Assembly: GCA_964653485.1 (NCBI GenBank)
Contig: CAZZFF010000078.1
Span: 1-30,488 of the forward strand
Length of the DNA: 30,488 bases
Source of the DNA: CAVQND01 sp964653485
Lineage (GTDB): Bacteria > Verrucomicrobiota > Verrucomicrobiia > Limisphaerales > UBA8199
Reading direction: 5' to 3'
A program made the position numbers and the translations under genes. Positions 22,929 through 30,488 of this stretch are shown here, in pieces (positions within the stretch are counted from its first letter, which is position 1; every line of letters starts with the position of its first letter). The notes beneath the pieces are model-generated. The model ran no database searches. It was not told the DNA's origin and saw only the letters and a list, made by a program, of their open reading frames with translations.

Positions 22929-24437
22929 TCACTCCACGGGTTTTTCGGGCGGGGCGTTGGTGGCGGGGGCGGGCGGGTGGACGGTTTCGGCGGGCAGGCG
23001 CAGTTTGGTGCGCAGGACAGCGCGAATCTCGGGGGCGGCGCCTTGGTCCGGGTCAAGGATGCGCGCGAGGACCTCGCGGTCGATGTCCTCGAGGGGCGGC
23101 AGGCCGACGGAGGCGCGGCGGTCCTGGTTGATTCGGCTCATGAAATTGGCCCAGAGCTTGCGGGCCAGGAGCTTGTAGCCGGCGGCGTGGTCGTCTTCAT
23201 CAATGGAGAGACTGCGGTAGGCGCTTGTGAGCAGTCCCTCGAGGGTGCCTTTCATGCGGTCGGTGGGCGTGCCGTTGGCGTCTTCCTGGATGCGGGCCAG
23301 GCAGTATTGGTCGAGGCTGACATTCCGAGCGGGGGAATTGCGTTTGTAGTCGAGGACGTCGGCATTGGGGTATTTCGTGGCCAGGTATTTGTACCAATAA
23401 GCGGCCTCGGACATGCGGTTGTATTCGTAGAGGAAATAGACCGCGTCCTTGAGGAAATTCTTGTGGCCCTGGAGTATGTGATCGTGGTTGGCGGCGTCCT
23501 CCTGGGCGGCCTGTTCGTAGGCATGGCTGACCTTTGGAATGATGTCGAGGTTGGGCCCGAACTCGAAGGCCCCGACAAACGGATTGGTGATGAGGCGCCC
23601 GCGCTGGAAGCTGGTTTGCATGGACTGGTAGATGACGCGCCGAAGGGTGATTAAGTCCTTCTCGCTTACCTTTGAGGGATTGTTGGCGGCGATCTTGAGC
23701 CCCAGCGCCGCCCAGTAAATGGCATGGGCCTCGGGAAGACGCCATTCCAGGGGTCCGTAGCGCTGGTCGACTTCCTTCATGAAGACCGGGTCCATTTTGT
23801 ATTGCTCCCTGAGCAGGCGGGCGCGGGCTTTCTGGTCGTCGGTCTGCGGGTTAATCAGCTCGTCGACGTTGGGCTTCTTGAACTTGCCGAAGACCTGGGC
23901 CATTTCGCGGGCCCACATTTGTTTGTAGAGCATGTGGGCGTCGTCGAGGTTGGCGCCCATCTTGTGCTGAAAGAACCAGGCCAGCTCGCGGTACATGAGG
24001 ACTTCGTTTTGGTTGGCCGGCAGGCCCTGGTCGCGCAAGAGCTCGATGCCGCGCTTGACCCAGCGCCAGCGATCGTTGAAGTCCGTAAACTTGACGGAGA
24101 TATTGTAGGCCATGTTCCACGCCTGAACGAGCCAGACCTGGACGTAATGGGGTTCGAGCTTGGTAATCCAGTCGGCGAGTTGGGCCATCTCGAAAAACTT
24201 GTCCTGGTCCTGAAGGTCTCCGGCGCGAATCCAGAGGATGTTCGAGATGAGGCCGCGGAAGCCGCCGAGGGCGACGGTGGTGAACGCCAGGACCGGAGGG
24301 GCGCTTTCGAGGGGTTGCACGCGGGTCAAGCCAAACCGATCGCGGTCGCGGTTCAAGGAGCCCTGCACAAAGAACACTCCGGCCAGCAACGCCGCCGCCA
24401 GCGTGAGAAGAAGCACTTTCTTGAGTCTGCCGCTCAT
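22929..24437 (-). CDS. Conserved membrane-anchored protein of the ABC exporter operon
   Basis: A 502-residue protein I cannot name. After a short basic start (MSGRLKKV) it has one membrane segment (LLLTLAAALLAGVFFV), then a large helical region rich in Trp, Tyr and His, for example RGLISNILWIRAGDLQDQDK and WITKLEPHYVQVWLVQAWNM. The helical pattern recalls tetratricopeptide-like folds but without a clean repeat. The C-terminus is Pro/Ala-rich. ATG 24437 lies 5 nt after the stop of the ABC permease, so the three genes 27128 to 22929 are likely one operon, and this protein may be a scaffold or accessory subunit of the exporter. The longer frame overlapping the permease gene was rejected. Confidence 0.75.
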   Translation of the reverse strand: MSGRLKKVLLLTLAAALLAGVFFVQGSLNRDRDRFGLTRVQPLESAPPVLAFTTVALGGFRGLISNILWIRAGDLQDQDKFFEMAQLADWITKLEPHYVQVWLVQAWNMAYNISVKFTDFNDRWRWVKRGIELLRDQGLPANQNEVLMYRELAWFFQHKMGANLDDAHMLYKQMWAREMAQVFGKFKKPNVDELINPQTDDQKARARLLREQYKMDPVFMKEVDQRYGPLEWRLPEAHAIYWAALGLKIAANNPSKVSEKDLITLRRVIYQSMQTSFQRGRLITNPFVGAFEFGPNLDIIPKVSHAYEQAAQEDAANHDHILQGHKNFLKDAVYFLYEYNRMSEAAYWYKYLATKYPNADVLDYKRNSPARNVSLDQYCLARIQEDANGTPTDRMKGTLEGLLTSAYRSLSIDEDDHAAGYKLLARKLWANFMSRINQDRRASVGLPPLEDIDREVLARILDPDQGAAPEIRAVLRTKLRLPAETVHPPAPATNAPPEKPVE

Positions 24438-24441
24438 TGAA

Positions 24442-25845
24442 TTACTGGGTCCCCTGGGCTGTAGCCAGCTCACGCCTGGAGAGGATGATGATGCCGACGA
24501 TGCCGAGCAGGCCGCCCATGAGGATGACGATTTGGCTGAAGGCCAGCCCAAGCTGAGTCCAGGTAACGCTGCGGCCGGTGCTCAGGGAATCGACAGGCGA
24601 GAAGTCCATTGCCAGCCGGATGATCTTGAGGGCGGCGCGAAAGGCGGGGATGACCACGGGGTCGGCCGGGGAGAAGCCTTTGGTCCCCTTCTCGGCGTCA
24701 TAGTTGGCGATGGTGCCTTCCTCGACGGCGCCCGCCAAGGTGCCGCTGGACAGGGCGACGAAGAGCAGGCCCAGGGAGAAGAAGGCCGCGACGGGGAACG
24801 AGAGGATACTGGCCGAGGCCAAACCCAGCGCGGCCAGCAGGGCCATCCAGCACAAGAGGATGCCCAAACCCCGGGCGAAGCTGAGCGCAAAGCCGTCCTG
24901 GCGGTAGAGAACCTCAACGCCGTCTTCGAGAGGGAAGAGAATGGCGGTTTCGGTGGGGTTGGCGAAGCAGACGGTGAGGACGCCCTCGTCGTCGAAGAGG
25001 TCGGGCGGGATTTGGAACTCATGGAACGTCTCGGCGGACATGCTCATCATCTCGCTATGCCAGATGGGAGTCTTCCGTTCCACGCCAACCTGGAACATGC
25101 CGTTGTAGGTGGCGCTTGCCCCTTTGTAGGAGCTTTCGGCGGTGTTGAACTTGACTCGGAGGAAGAGGGGTTGGCCGTGCAGACGATTGCGGGCCGGGCC
25201 GAGGTTGATTCTCCACGGGCGCGACTGGTAGCCGGGAGGAACGACCTCGTAGGCGGCTTTGACGTTTTCCCGGATTTGGCGGCGCACCTCATCGATGTTG
25301 GCGTTGGCGAGGTCGAGCGGGTTCTTCTGGAGACGTTGGCGCAGCAACTGGTCGGCGCGGGCGTCGATGTCCTTCTCAAAGCTGCGTTCTCTGGCGGAGC
25401 CGCGGGCGACGAGGACCTCGTCCCGGAGGACCTGCTGCTGGTCTGGGGGCAGGCGGTGGGCGCGCCATTGGAGGAGGCCGTACACGCAGGCGCCCGACAC
25501 GGCCAGGAGGATGGCATCCAGGGAGACGATCCCCAGCCATTTGCCCAACCAGATTTGCCACCGTGCGATGGGTTTGACGGCGACCATCTGGATTTGGCAT
25601 TCCTCGATGTCGCGGGCCAGCGTTCCGCAGGCCAGCCAGAGCGTCGAGAGCCCGAGCAACGCGGTGATGGCCGTCAGGGTGTAGGTCAGGAGTATCTGGG
25701 TAAAGCCCCGCGCGGTGCCGTCGTCTTTGATAAACATGGGCAACCCGACGACCGAGATGAGCAACAGGGCGAGAATCACCGGAAAGAGGCGAAAGCGGAG
25801 GGCGGCTTTCCAGGTCAACCAGACAATGGCGTAAAGGCGCTGCAT
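24442..25845 (-). CDS. ABC-2 type exporter permease with an extracytoplasmic insert
   Basis: A 467-residue membrane protein. The N-terminal membrane segments (FPVILALLLISVVGLPMF, ILLTYTLTAITALLGLSTLW) include the ARDIEECQIQMVAVKPIARW loop typical of ABC-2 and NosY/GldF-like permeases. A soluble domain of about 190 residues (about 135-325) follows, and a second set of membrane segments (GILLCWMALLAALGLASASI, then AAFFSLGLLFVALSSG, and a final one near the C-terminus). ATG 25845 is used; a TTG one codon earlier is the only alternative. It partners with the ATPase upstream. The cargo is unknown. Confidence 0.82.
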   Translation of the reverse strand: MQRLYAIVWLTWKAALRFRLFPVILALLLISVVGLPMFIKDDGTARGFTQILLTYTLTAITALLGLSTLWLACGTLARDIEECQIQMVAVKPIARWQIWLGKWLGIVSLDAILLAVSGACVYGLLQWRAHRLPPDQQQVLRDEVLVARGSARERSFEKDIDARADQLLRQRLQKNPLDLANANIDEVRRQIRENVKAAYEVVPPGYQSRPWRINLGPARNRLHGQPLFLRVKFNTAESSYKGASATYNGMFQVGVERKTPIWHSEMMSMSAETFHEFQIPPDLFDDEGVLTVCFANPTETAILFPLEDGVEVLYRQDGFALSFARGLGILLCWMALLAALGLASASILSFPVAAFFSLGLLFVALSSGTLAGAVEEGTIANYDAEKGTKGFSPADPVVIPAFRAALKIIRLAMDFSPVDSLSTGRSVTWTQLGLAFSQIVILMGGLLGIVGIIILSRRELATAQGTQ

Positions 25846-25916
25846 CAACGGTGGCGAAATGAGTTATGAATCAGGAGTTGTGACTTATTCAGGATGAATG
25901 TGGCGGCAAGCGCGCT

Positions 25917-27128
25917 TCATTTTTGACTGGGGCCGGTTTTTTTACCTAATAGGGAGGCGAGCTTTTCGTTGGCTTTTTCGAGGCCGGCCGCTTCGGAGGC
26001 GGCGGGGGCTGGGGCGGCAGCGGCCGGGGCGACGGCCTTGGCGAGGGATTCGAGTTTTTCCTGGTTCACAGGAGGGGCCGGGGCGGGGACGGGAGCCGGC
26101 GCCGGGGCCGCGGCGGCCAAGGTGAGGCGGTCGAGCAACTTGTCGGCCGCGGGCTGGGCTTCGGCGTCGCCCCGCAGGTAAGCGGCCACCCGTGCGCCGG
26201 CGAGGACACCGGAGGTCTCGGCTGCGGCAAGTTGGGCATTTTTGACGACATCGAGGAAATAGTTTTCGAGATTCTGAGTAGGCGAATCGATGCGGACCTT
26301 GTCCTCGGCGACGTCTTTGCGGATGAGGGCGAGGACGGACTCGAGGGTCTGGCGAGGCAGCACGGGGCTGGTAATGCGGATGGAGTCGGGCTTGACGAGC
26401 AACTCGCGCAGCGTGCCCATGGCGTGGATTCTGCCGCCGTAATAAATGACGACGCGGTCGCAGACGTCCTCGACATCCGCCAGCAAATGGCTGCTAAGGA
26501 TGACGGTCTTGCCGCGAGCCGCCAAGGCCCGAATGAGGTCCTTGACCTCCCGGCAGCCGATAGGGTCCAGGCCGGAGGTGGGTTCGTCCAGGATGACGAG
26601 GTCGGGGTCGTTGATGAGGGCCTGGGCGAGGCCGATACGGCGCTGCATGCCCTTGGAGAACTCGCCGACGGCGCGGCGTTGGACTTGTTTGAGGCCGACC
26701 ATTTCGAGGAGTTGCTCGGCGCGGGTGCCGCGCTTTTCTTTCGGCAGCTCGAAGAGGTTGCCGAAGAAGTCGAGGGTTTCGCGAGAGTCGAGGTAACGGT
26801 AGAGATAGGATTCCTCGGGCAGATAGCCGATGCGGGCCTTGGTGGGGACGTGCTGCGGGGAATGGCCAAAGACCTGGATGTGGCCGCGCGTGGGGTTGAG
26901 GAGGCCCAGGATGAGTTTGACGGTCGTGGACTTTCCGGAGCCGTTCGGGCCGAGCAGGCCGAAGACCTCCCCGGGGCGCACCTCGAAATCAACGCGATCG
27001 ACGGCGCGGGCCTTGGGCCGGCCCCAGAAGTCCTTGAAGACCTTGGTGAGGCCCGTCACCGAGACGACGACTTCATCGGAATGCGGGGCGCGGAGCGCGG
27101 AGCGCGGAGTGGAGAGATCAGCGACCAT
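25917..27128 (-). CDS. ABC exporter ATPase with Ala/Pro-rich tail
   Basis: A 403-residue ATP-binding subunit of an ABC-2 exporter. Walker A is GPNGSGKST (60-68), the Q-loop region IGYLPEESYLY (100-110), a variant signature FSKGMQRR (157-164, normally LSGGQ) and Walker B LVILDEPTSGLDP (177-189). After the C-terminal domain used by this class, the last 70 residues are a low-complexity Ala/Pro stretch and a Lys-rich end, unusual for such ATPases. The N-terminal residues STPRSALRAPHSDE are encoded by a heptamer array, suggesting that the start of the gene was extended by repeats. The core begins near residue 20. It is followed by the permease gene after 71 nt. Confidence 0.9.
   Translation of the reverse strand: MVADLSTPRSALRAPHSDEVVVSVTGLTKVFKDFWGRPKARAVDRVDFEVRPGEVFGLLGPNGSGKSTTVKLILGLLNPTRGHIQVFGHSPQHVPTKARIGYLPEESYLYRYLDSRETLDFFGNLFELPKEKRGTRAEQLLEMVGLKQVQRRAVGEFSKGMQRRIGLAQALINDPDLVILDEPTSGLDPIGCREVKDLIRALAARGKTVILSSHLLADVEDVCDRVVIYYGGRIHAMGTLRELLVKPDSIRITSPVLPRQTLESVLALIRKDVAEDKVRIDSPTQNLENYFLDVVKNAQLAAAETSGVLAGARVAAYLRGDAEAQPAADKLLDRLTLAAAAPAPAPVPAPAPPVNQEKLESLAKAVAPAAAAPAPAASEAAGLEKANEKLASLLGKKTGPSQK
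27088..27108 (-). repeat. Heptamer array (GCGCGGA x3) in a 5' coding end
   Basis: Three exact GCGCGGA units on the plus strand, then a degenerate GTGGAGA. On the coding (minus) strand they read as SALRAP within the first 20 codons of the ABC ATPase. Different in sequence from the other arrays but with the same 7-bp unit. Confidence 0.7.
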
Positions 27129-27174
27129 ACTCAGTCATGGAACCTTGATATGAATCATTATCTTAGTCCAAAGC

Positions 27175-29181
27175 TCAGGCGCCGCTGGCTGCCAACTGGG
27201 CGCGGGGTGCGGGGCGGGGCGGTTCGGCGGGCGCCGCGGGGGCGGGCTGGTAATGTTCGAGTTCCTCGCCTTTGCGGACGAGCCGGGCGCTGTTGAAGAC
27301 AACGATGAGGGAGCCGCCGGTGTGGAGGGCGGCGGCGACGATGGGCGGGACCTGGCCGAGGGCTGCGAGGGTCATGCCCCCGACAATAAAGGCGATGCCG
27401 AAGAGGAAGTTCTGGTTGATCACGGAGCGGGTGCTCCGGGAGAGTTTGACCAGGAATGGGAGGCGCCGGAGATCGTTATTCATGAGGGCGATGGTCGCGC
27501 TGTGAATAGCCACCTCGCTGCCGGCGGCACCCATGGCGATGCCGATGTCACCCGCGGCCAAGGCTGGGGCATCATTGACGCCGTCGCCGACGACGGCGAC
27601 TTGGAAGCCTTTGGCTTTGATGGAGCGGACGAACTCGACCTTGTTTTGGGGCAGGCATTCGCCTTTGACTTCCTCGCAGCCGATTTCCTGGGCCACGCGG
27701 AGGGCGACGGGTTGGCGGTCGCCGGAGACCATCGCGACGCGGCGGACGCCGTTGGCTTTCAATTCCGCGAGGGACTCGCGGGCCTCGGCGCGGGTTTGGT
27801 CCTGCAGGCCAATCCAGCCCACGCAACGGCCATCCAGCGCGACAAAGACGAGGCTCCAGCCCTCGGTTTCGTTGAGGTCGACCGATTTCATGAAATCTTC
27901 GGTGACCTGGTTGTCCCGGAGCCATTGGGCGCGGCCGATGAGGACGCTGGCGCCGTTGACTTGGGCTTTGATGCCGCGGCCGGCGGTTTCGGAGAAATCC
28001 TTGGGCTCGTCGAGGGGCACGCCGGCCTCGGTGGCGAGTTGGGTGAGGGCTTTGGCGGTGGGGTGGTTGCTGTATCTTTCGGCGGAAGCGGCCAGGCGGA
28101 GGAGTTCGGCGGGTTTGGTCTGGCCCAACGGGGCGAGGCGGCTGACGGCGAGTTCACCGGTGGTGAGGGTGCCGGTTTTGTCAAAGACGAAGGCGTTGAT
28201 TTTGGCCGCGGACTCGATGTCGGCGACGTTCTTGATCAGGATGCCCAGGCGGGCGGCGGCGGAGAGGGCGGCGACCATGGCGGTGGGGGTGGCCAGGATG
28301 AACGCGCAGGGGCAACTGAAGATGATGACGGAGATGACGCTGTTGAGGTTGCGCGTGAAGGCCCAGACGAGGGCCGCAATGACCAGGACCAGAGGCGTAT
28401 AGAAGCCCATGTACTGATCCACGATTTTCATGACGGGGAGCCGGGTCTTTTCGGCGGCCAGGATCAATTCGCGGACGCGCCCAAGAGTGGTGTCCGTGCC
28501 GGCGCGAGTGACTTTGATTTCGAGGACGCCGGTGAGGTTCTGCGTCCCGGCGAAAACTTCGTCGCCGGGTTTTTTGTCCGCCGGGAGGGATTCGCCGGTG
28601 ATGGTGGCTTGGTTGAAGGAACCTTGGCCGGCGACGATGACGCCGTCGGCGGCGACGTTGTCGCCGGGCCGGACGCGGATAACGTCGCCGATCGCAAGGT
28701 CCGGGGCGGCGACTTCTTCCTCGCCGCCCTTGATGATGCGGCGGGCTTTGGTGGGGGTAAGGCGGATGAGAGATTCGATGGAGGCGCGTGCGCCTTCGGC
28801 GGTGCGGGTCTCGATGATTTCACCCATGACCATGAAGAAGGCAACGACGCCGGCGATCTTGTAATCGCCGGAGGCAAAGGCGGCCATGACGGCAATGGCG
28901 ACGAGTTCGTTGATGCTGAGGAGGCCGCGGTAGATGTCCTTGACCGCGGTCCAGACGATGGGGTAGCCGAGGATGATGGCGCCGATGAATGCGCTGGCGC
29001 TGGCCACGGTTTGGCCTTTGTCGAAGCTCCAATCCACGATAAAGGCGTTGACGACACACACGATGCCAACGAGGGTCTGCCACAGGCGGACCGCGGCGTG
29101 TTCGTGATCATGATCGTGATCGCACGAGGGACACGAGGGGTCGTGCTCGTGGCGCCGGCTTAGGAGAGAGGTGACTTGCAT
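27175..29181 (-). CDS. P1B-type heavy-metal-translocating ATPase
   Basis: A 668-residue inner-membrane metal exporter. The N-terminus has no HMA domain but a His/Cys cluster (HEHDPSCPSCDHDHDHEH, 11-28), a likely metal-binding tail. Core motifs are complete: TGES 195-198, CPC 290-292 in the transport helix, phosphorylated Asp334 in DKTGTLT, SNHPTAKA with the His-Pro pair, and GDGVNDAPALAAGDIGIAMG. The last helix reads ALHTGGSLIVVFNSARL: the Asp expected in Zn/Cd pumps (DTG) is His, which recalls the HEGG of P1B-4 pumps, while CPC fits P1B-2. Metal choice is therefore open (Zn, Cd, Co or Fe). The C-terminal 25 residues are Pro/Ala-rich. It lies 39 nt after an SPFH gene on the same strand. Confidence 0.92.
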   Translation of the reverse strand: MQVTSLLSRRHEHDPSCPSCDHDHDHEHAAVRLWQTLVGIVCVVNAFIVDWSFDKGQTVASASAFIGAIILGYPIVWTAVKDIYRGLLSINELVAIAVMAAFASGDYKIAGVVAFFMVMGEIIETRTAEGARASIESLIRLTPTKARRIIKGGEEEVAAPDLAIGDVIRVRPGDNVAADGVIVAGQGSFNQATITGESLPADKKPGDEVFAGTQNLTGVLEIKVTRAGTDTTLGRVRELILAAEKTRLPVMKIVDQYMGFYTPLVLVIAALVWAFTRNLNSVISVIIFSCPCAFILATPTAMVAALSAAARLGILIKNVADIESAAKINAFVFDKTGTLTTGELAVSRLAPLGQTKPAELLRLAASAERYSNHPTAKALTQLATEAGVPLDEPKDFSETAGRGIKAQVNGASVLIGRAQWLRDNQVTEDFMKSVDLNETEGWSLVFVALDGRCVGWIGLQDQTRAEARESLAELKANGVRRVAMVSGDRQPVALRVAQEIGCEEVKGECLPQNKVEFVRSIKAKGFQVAVVGDGVNDAPALAAGDIGIAMGAAGSEVAIHSATIALMNNDLRRLPFLVKLSRSTRSVINQNFLFGIAFIVGGMTLAALGQVPPIVAAALHTGGSLIVVFNSARLVRKGEELEHYQPAPAAPAEPPRPAPRAQLAASGA

Positions 29182-29189
29182 GTTAAGAA

Positions 29190-29210
29190 AAGGTTGAAGG
29201 TTGAAGGTCG
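29190..29210 (+). repeat. Heptamer array (AAGGTTG x3) between genes
   Basis: AAGGTTG, AAGGTTG and AAGGTCG in tandem fill most of the 39-nt gap between the SPFH gene and the metal ATPase, just upstream of the ATPase ATG. The plus-strand reading would contain a stop; the minus-strand reading, that of the flanking genes, does not. Confidence 0.7.
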
Positions 29211-29220
29211 AATCCAGACT

Positions 29221-30309
29221 TTATTGGTTGCCCTCGTTCGGTTTTGCGGGCGGGCGATTGAGCATCAGGCGGAGTTCCTGCCGCTTTTCGGGGAGGAATA
29301 TCTTGTCCTGAACGTTCGTCATAACGGAGCCCAGGGTCGCGGCGAGGCGTTGCTGGGCGAAGAGGCTGGGGTTTTCGTCGTATCTGGGGAGCAAGTCCTG
29401 GAACTGCTTGGCGCGGCTGGAGATGTCATCAACAAAGCGGGCGCGCTCGGCCTCGGCGAGTTTAATGCGGGAAGAGGCGTCGGCGCCGGCGCCGTTGGTG
29501 GTTTGAATCTCATAGCCGCGCGCTTCCGCTATGAGCTTGCTGCGGCGCAACTCGGCGTCGATGACGCTTTGGAACGCGGCCTGCAATTGGCGCGGGGGTT
29601 TGCTGCGGACGACACATTCCTCCACCGTCACGCCGAGGTGGCGCTCCTGGATCAGCCGTGTGGCGCGGGCTTGGACGGCGTCTTTGAAGCCGAAGACGTC
29701 CCGCACGAGGATGTCGTCAACTTTGAAACGGGAGGCGGCGTAGAGGAGGGCATTATCCAGGGAGTTGCGGACGGCGTTGGAGGCGTTGACGAAGCCAAAG
29801 ACGTAGTTGATGGGGTCGCTGATGTGGTAGGTCAAGGTCGCCCGGACATGGACGATGTTGGTGTCGGCGGTGATGGCGTAGCCGTCCACGACCGGGTTCA
29901 TCGGCGTGCCGAATGGGATGACCTCCTCGTTGCCCGCCAGTTCCTTCTCGCGAGTGGTGGCGTACCAACCGACGGAGGATTGGACTTGCTGGAGGCCGGT
30001 GATCGAGACGATGACCGGCTCGTCGATGGGATAGGGGAAGGACCAGTGGAGGCCCGGCCCCAGGAGGCCCTGCTGGCCTTGGGCCAGCGGCCGGCCGAAG
30101 CGCAGGATAATGGCCTGCTGTTGGGGGCCGACGGTGAAGAACCCGGAGGCCAGAAAGACGGCGACCAGGACGAGCATGACGAACTTGACGATGACGAAAC
30201 TACTCCGCAGGGCTTCGGCGAGGGCCTGCGAGCTGGCATCGAGCGGTGTCTCCACCGGGGCGGGACCTGGCAGGGGCCCGGGCTTGGGGGTAAGGGGTAT
30301 GTCGTCCAT
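29221..30309 (-). CDS. SPFH/Band 7 membrane protein, HflK-like
   Basis: A 362-residue membrane-anchored protein. A Pro-rich cytoplasmic start (PKPGPLPGPAP) leads to one membrane segment (about 38-58, VIVKFVMLVLVAVFLASGFF), then the SPFH domain with VGPQQQAIILRFGRP, GPGLHWSFPYPIDEP and DTNIVHVRATLTYHISDP, and a helical C-terminal region (RRSKLIAEARGYEI, IKLAEAERARFVDDI). HflK/HflC form a cage around FtsH and modulate membrane proteolysis. The FtsH link is family knowledge and nothing here shows it for this gene. A second SPFH gene ends 50 nt upstream, the usual paired arrangement. Confidence 0.88.
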   Translation of the reverse strand: MDDIPLTPKPGPLPGPAPVETPLDASSQALAEALRSSFVIVKFVMLVLVAVFLASGFFTVGPQQQAIILRFGRPLAQGQQGLLGPGLHWSFPYPIDEPVIVSITGLQQVQSSVGWYATTREKELAGNEEVIPFGTPMNPVVDGYAITADTNIVHVRATLTYHISDPINYVFGFVNASNAVRNSLDNALLYAASRFKVDDILVRDVFGFKDAVQARATRLIQERHLGVTVEECVVRSKPPRQLQAAFQSVIDAELRRSKLIAEARGYEIQTTNGAGADASSRIKLAEAERARFVDDISSRAKQFQDLLPRYDENPSLFAQQRLAATLGSVMTNVQDKIFLPEKRQELRLMLNRPPAKPNEGNQ

Positions 30310-30359
30310 AGCTATTGCTCGAGTTCCAGGGGTGGCGGGTAAACCATGGCGCGGGAGGG

Positions 30360-30488
30360 CTACTTTCTCAAGAGGTTGGTGGACACCCCGTTCAAGAGGC
30401 CAAAGGGGGGCGTGTTTGCGTCGAAGATCAACGTCGAGTGGTCTTTGAGGGACTCTTTCAGGGCGTCGAGTTGGAAGATGAATTTGGC
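30360..30488 (-). CDS. C-terminal end of a second SPFH-like protein (partial)
   Basis: The minus-strand frame enters from the right edge and ends at TAG (30362-30360), giving 42 residues that include AKFIFQLDALKESLKDHST and PPFGLLNGVSTNLLRK. The position directly upstream of the HflK-like gene, and a tail resembling SPFH C-termini, suggest an HflC- or HflK-like partner, but the diagnostic domain lies outside the window. Confidence 0.5.
   Translation of the reverse strand, partial: AKFIFQLDALKESLKDHSTLIFDANTPPFGLLNGVSTNLLRK

Noticed and set aside
24238..25869. A 543-residue plus-strand frame opposite the ABC permease
   Set aside because: Gly/Asp/Glu/Gln-rich antisense text typical of high-GC shadows, and the permease on the minus strand is clear.
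27253..29163. A 636-residue plus-strand frame opposite the metal ATPase
   Set aside because: Acidic Gly/Asp-rich antisense shadow. All P-type ATPase motifs are on the minus strand.

Overview
The window is a high-GC chromosomal segment from a bacterium that looks like a member of the Verrucomicrobiota (Pedosphaerales/Limisphaerales-like). This is an inference from gene style: a Tat-exported Gfo/Idh/MocA oxidoreductase, an octaheme HAO-type cytochrome, a Geobacter-type citramalate synthase, two neighbouring SPFH genes, and dispersed tandem heptamer repeats. No rRNA or tRNA gene, prophage, IS element or CRISPR array was seen. About 23 complete genes and 2 edge fragments are supported.

Layout. 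1-420: the tail of an unrecognised gene and the first codons of a decayed antitoxin-like gene. 385-3369 (+): Tat-secreted dehydrogenase-fold protein, then an octaheme cytochrome c whose N-terminal coding region holds a large inverted heptamer repeat. 3521-4264 (+): RdgB-type nucleotide-pool sanitising enzyme with a 22-residue repeat-derived insertion. 4348-11710 (-): probable operon cimA, valS, secreted transglutaminase-like protein, inositol monophosphatase. The ValRS is unusually long because its catalytic core carries an inserted domain resembling those of phage/ICE polyvalent proteins (LPD3/PBECR-like).

11867-19432: regulatory block. A LuxR/NarL-type response regulator (+), a NitT/TauT-type ABC importer (-, binding protein, ATPase, permease), then an NtrB-like kinase with an NtrC-like activator and a trypsin-like exported protease (+). 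The orphan regulator and the kinase share the same leader: an inverted repeat, about 64 nt of conserved DNA including the ribosome-binding site, and conserved first codons. A perfect 14-bp GC hairpin separates the protease from a convergent PRC-barrel/BON periplasmic protein (-).

20762-22822 (+): ligA. 22929-27128 (-): ABC-2 exporter operon (ATPase, permease, conserved membrane-anchored protein). 27175-30488 (-): P1B-type metal ATPase preceded by two SPFH (HflK/HflC-like) genes, the first cut by the window edge.

The most notable signals are (i) the foreign-looking domain inside valyl-tRNA synthetase, (ii) several unrelated tandem repeats all with a 7-bp unit, two or three of them inside reading frames, one bounded by 11-bp direct repeats and one forming a 49-bp inverted repeat whose every mismatch is a G-U pair in RNA, and (iii) the leader module shared by two signalling genes.
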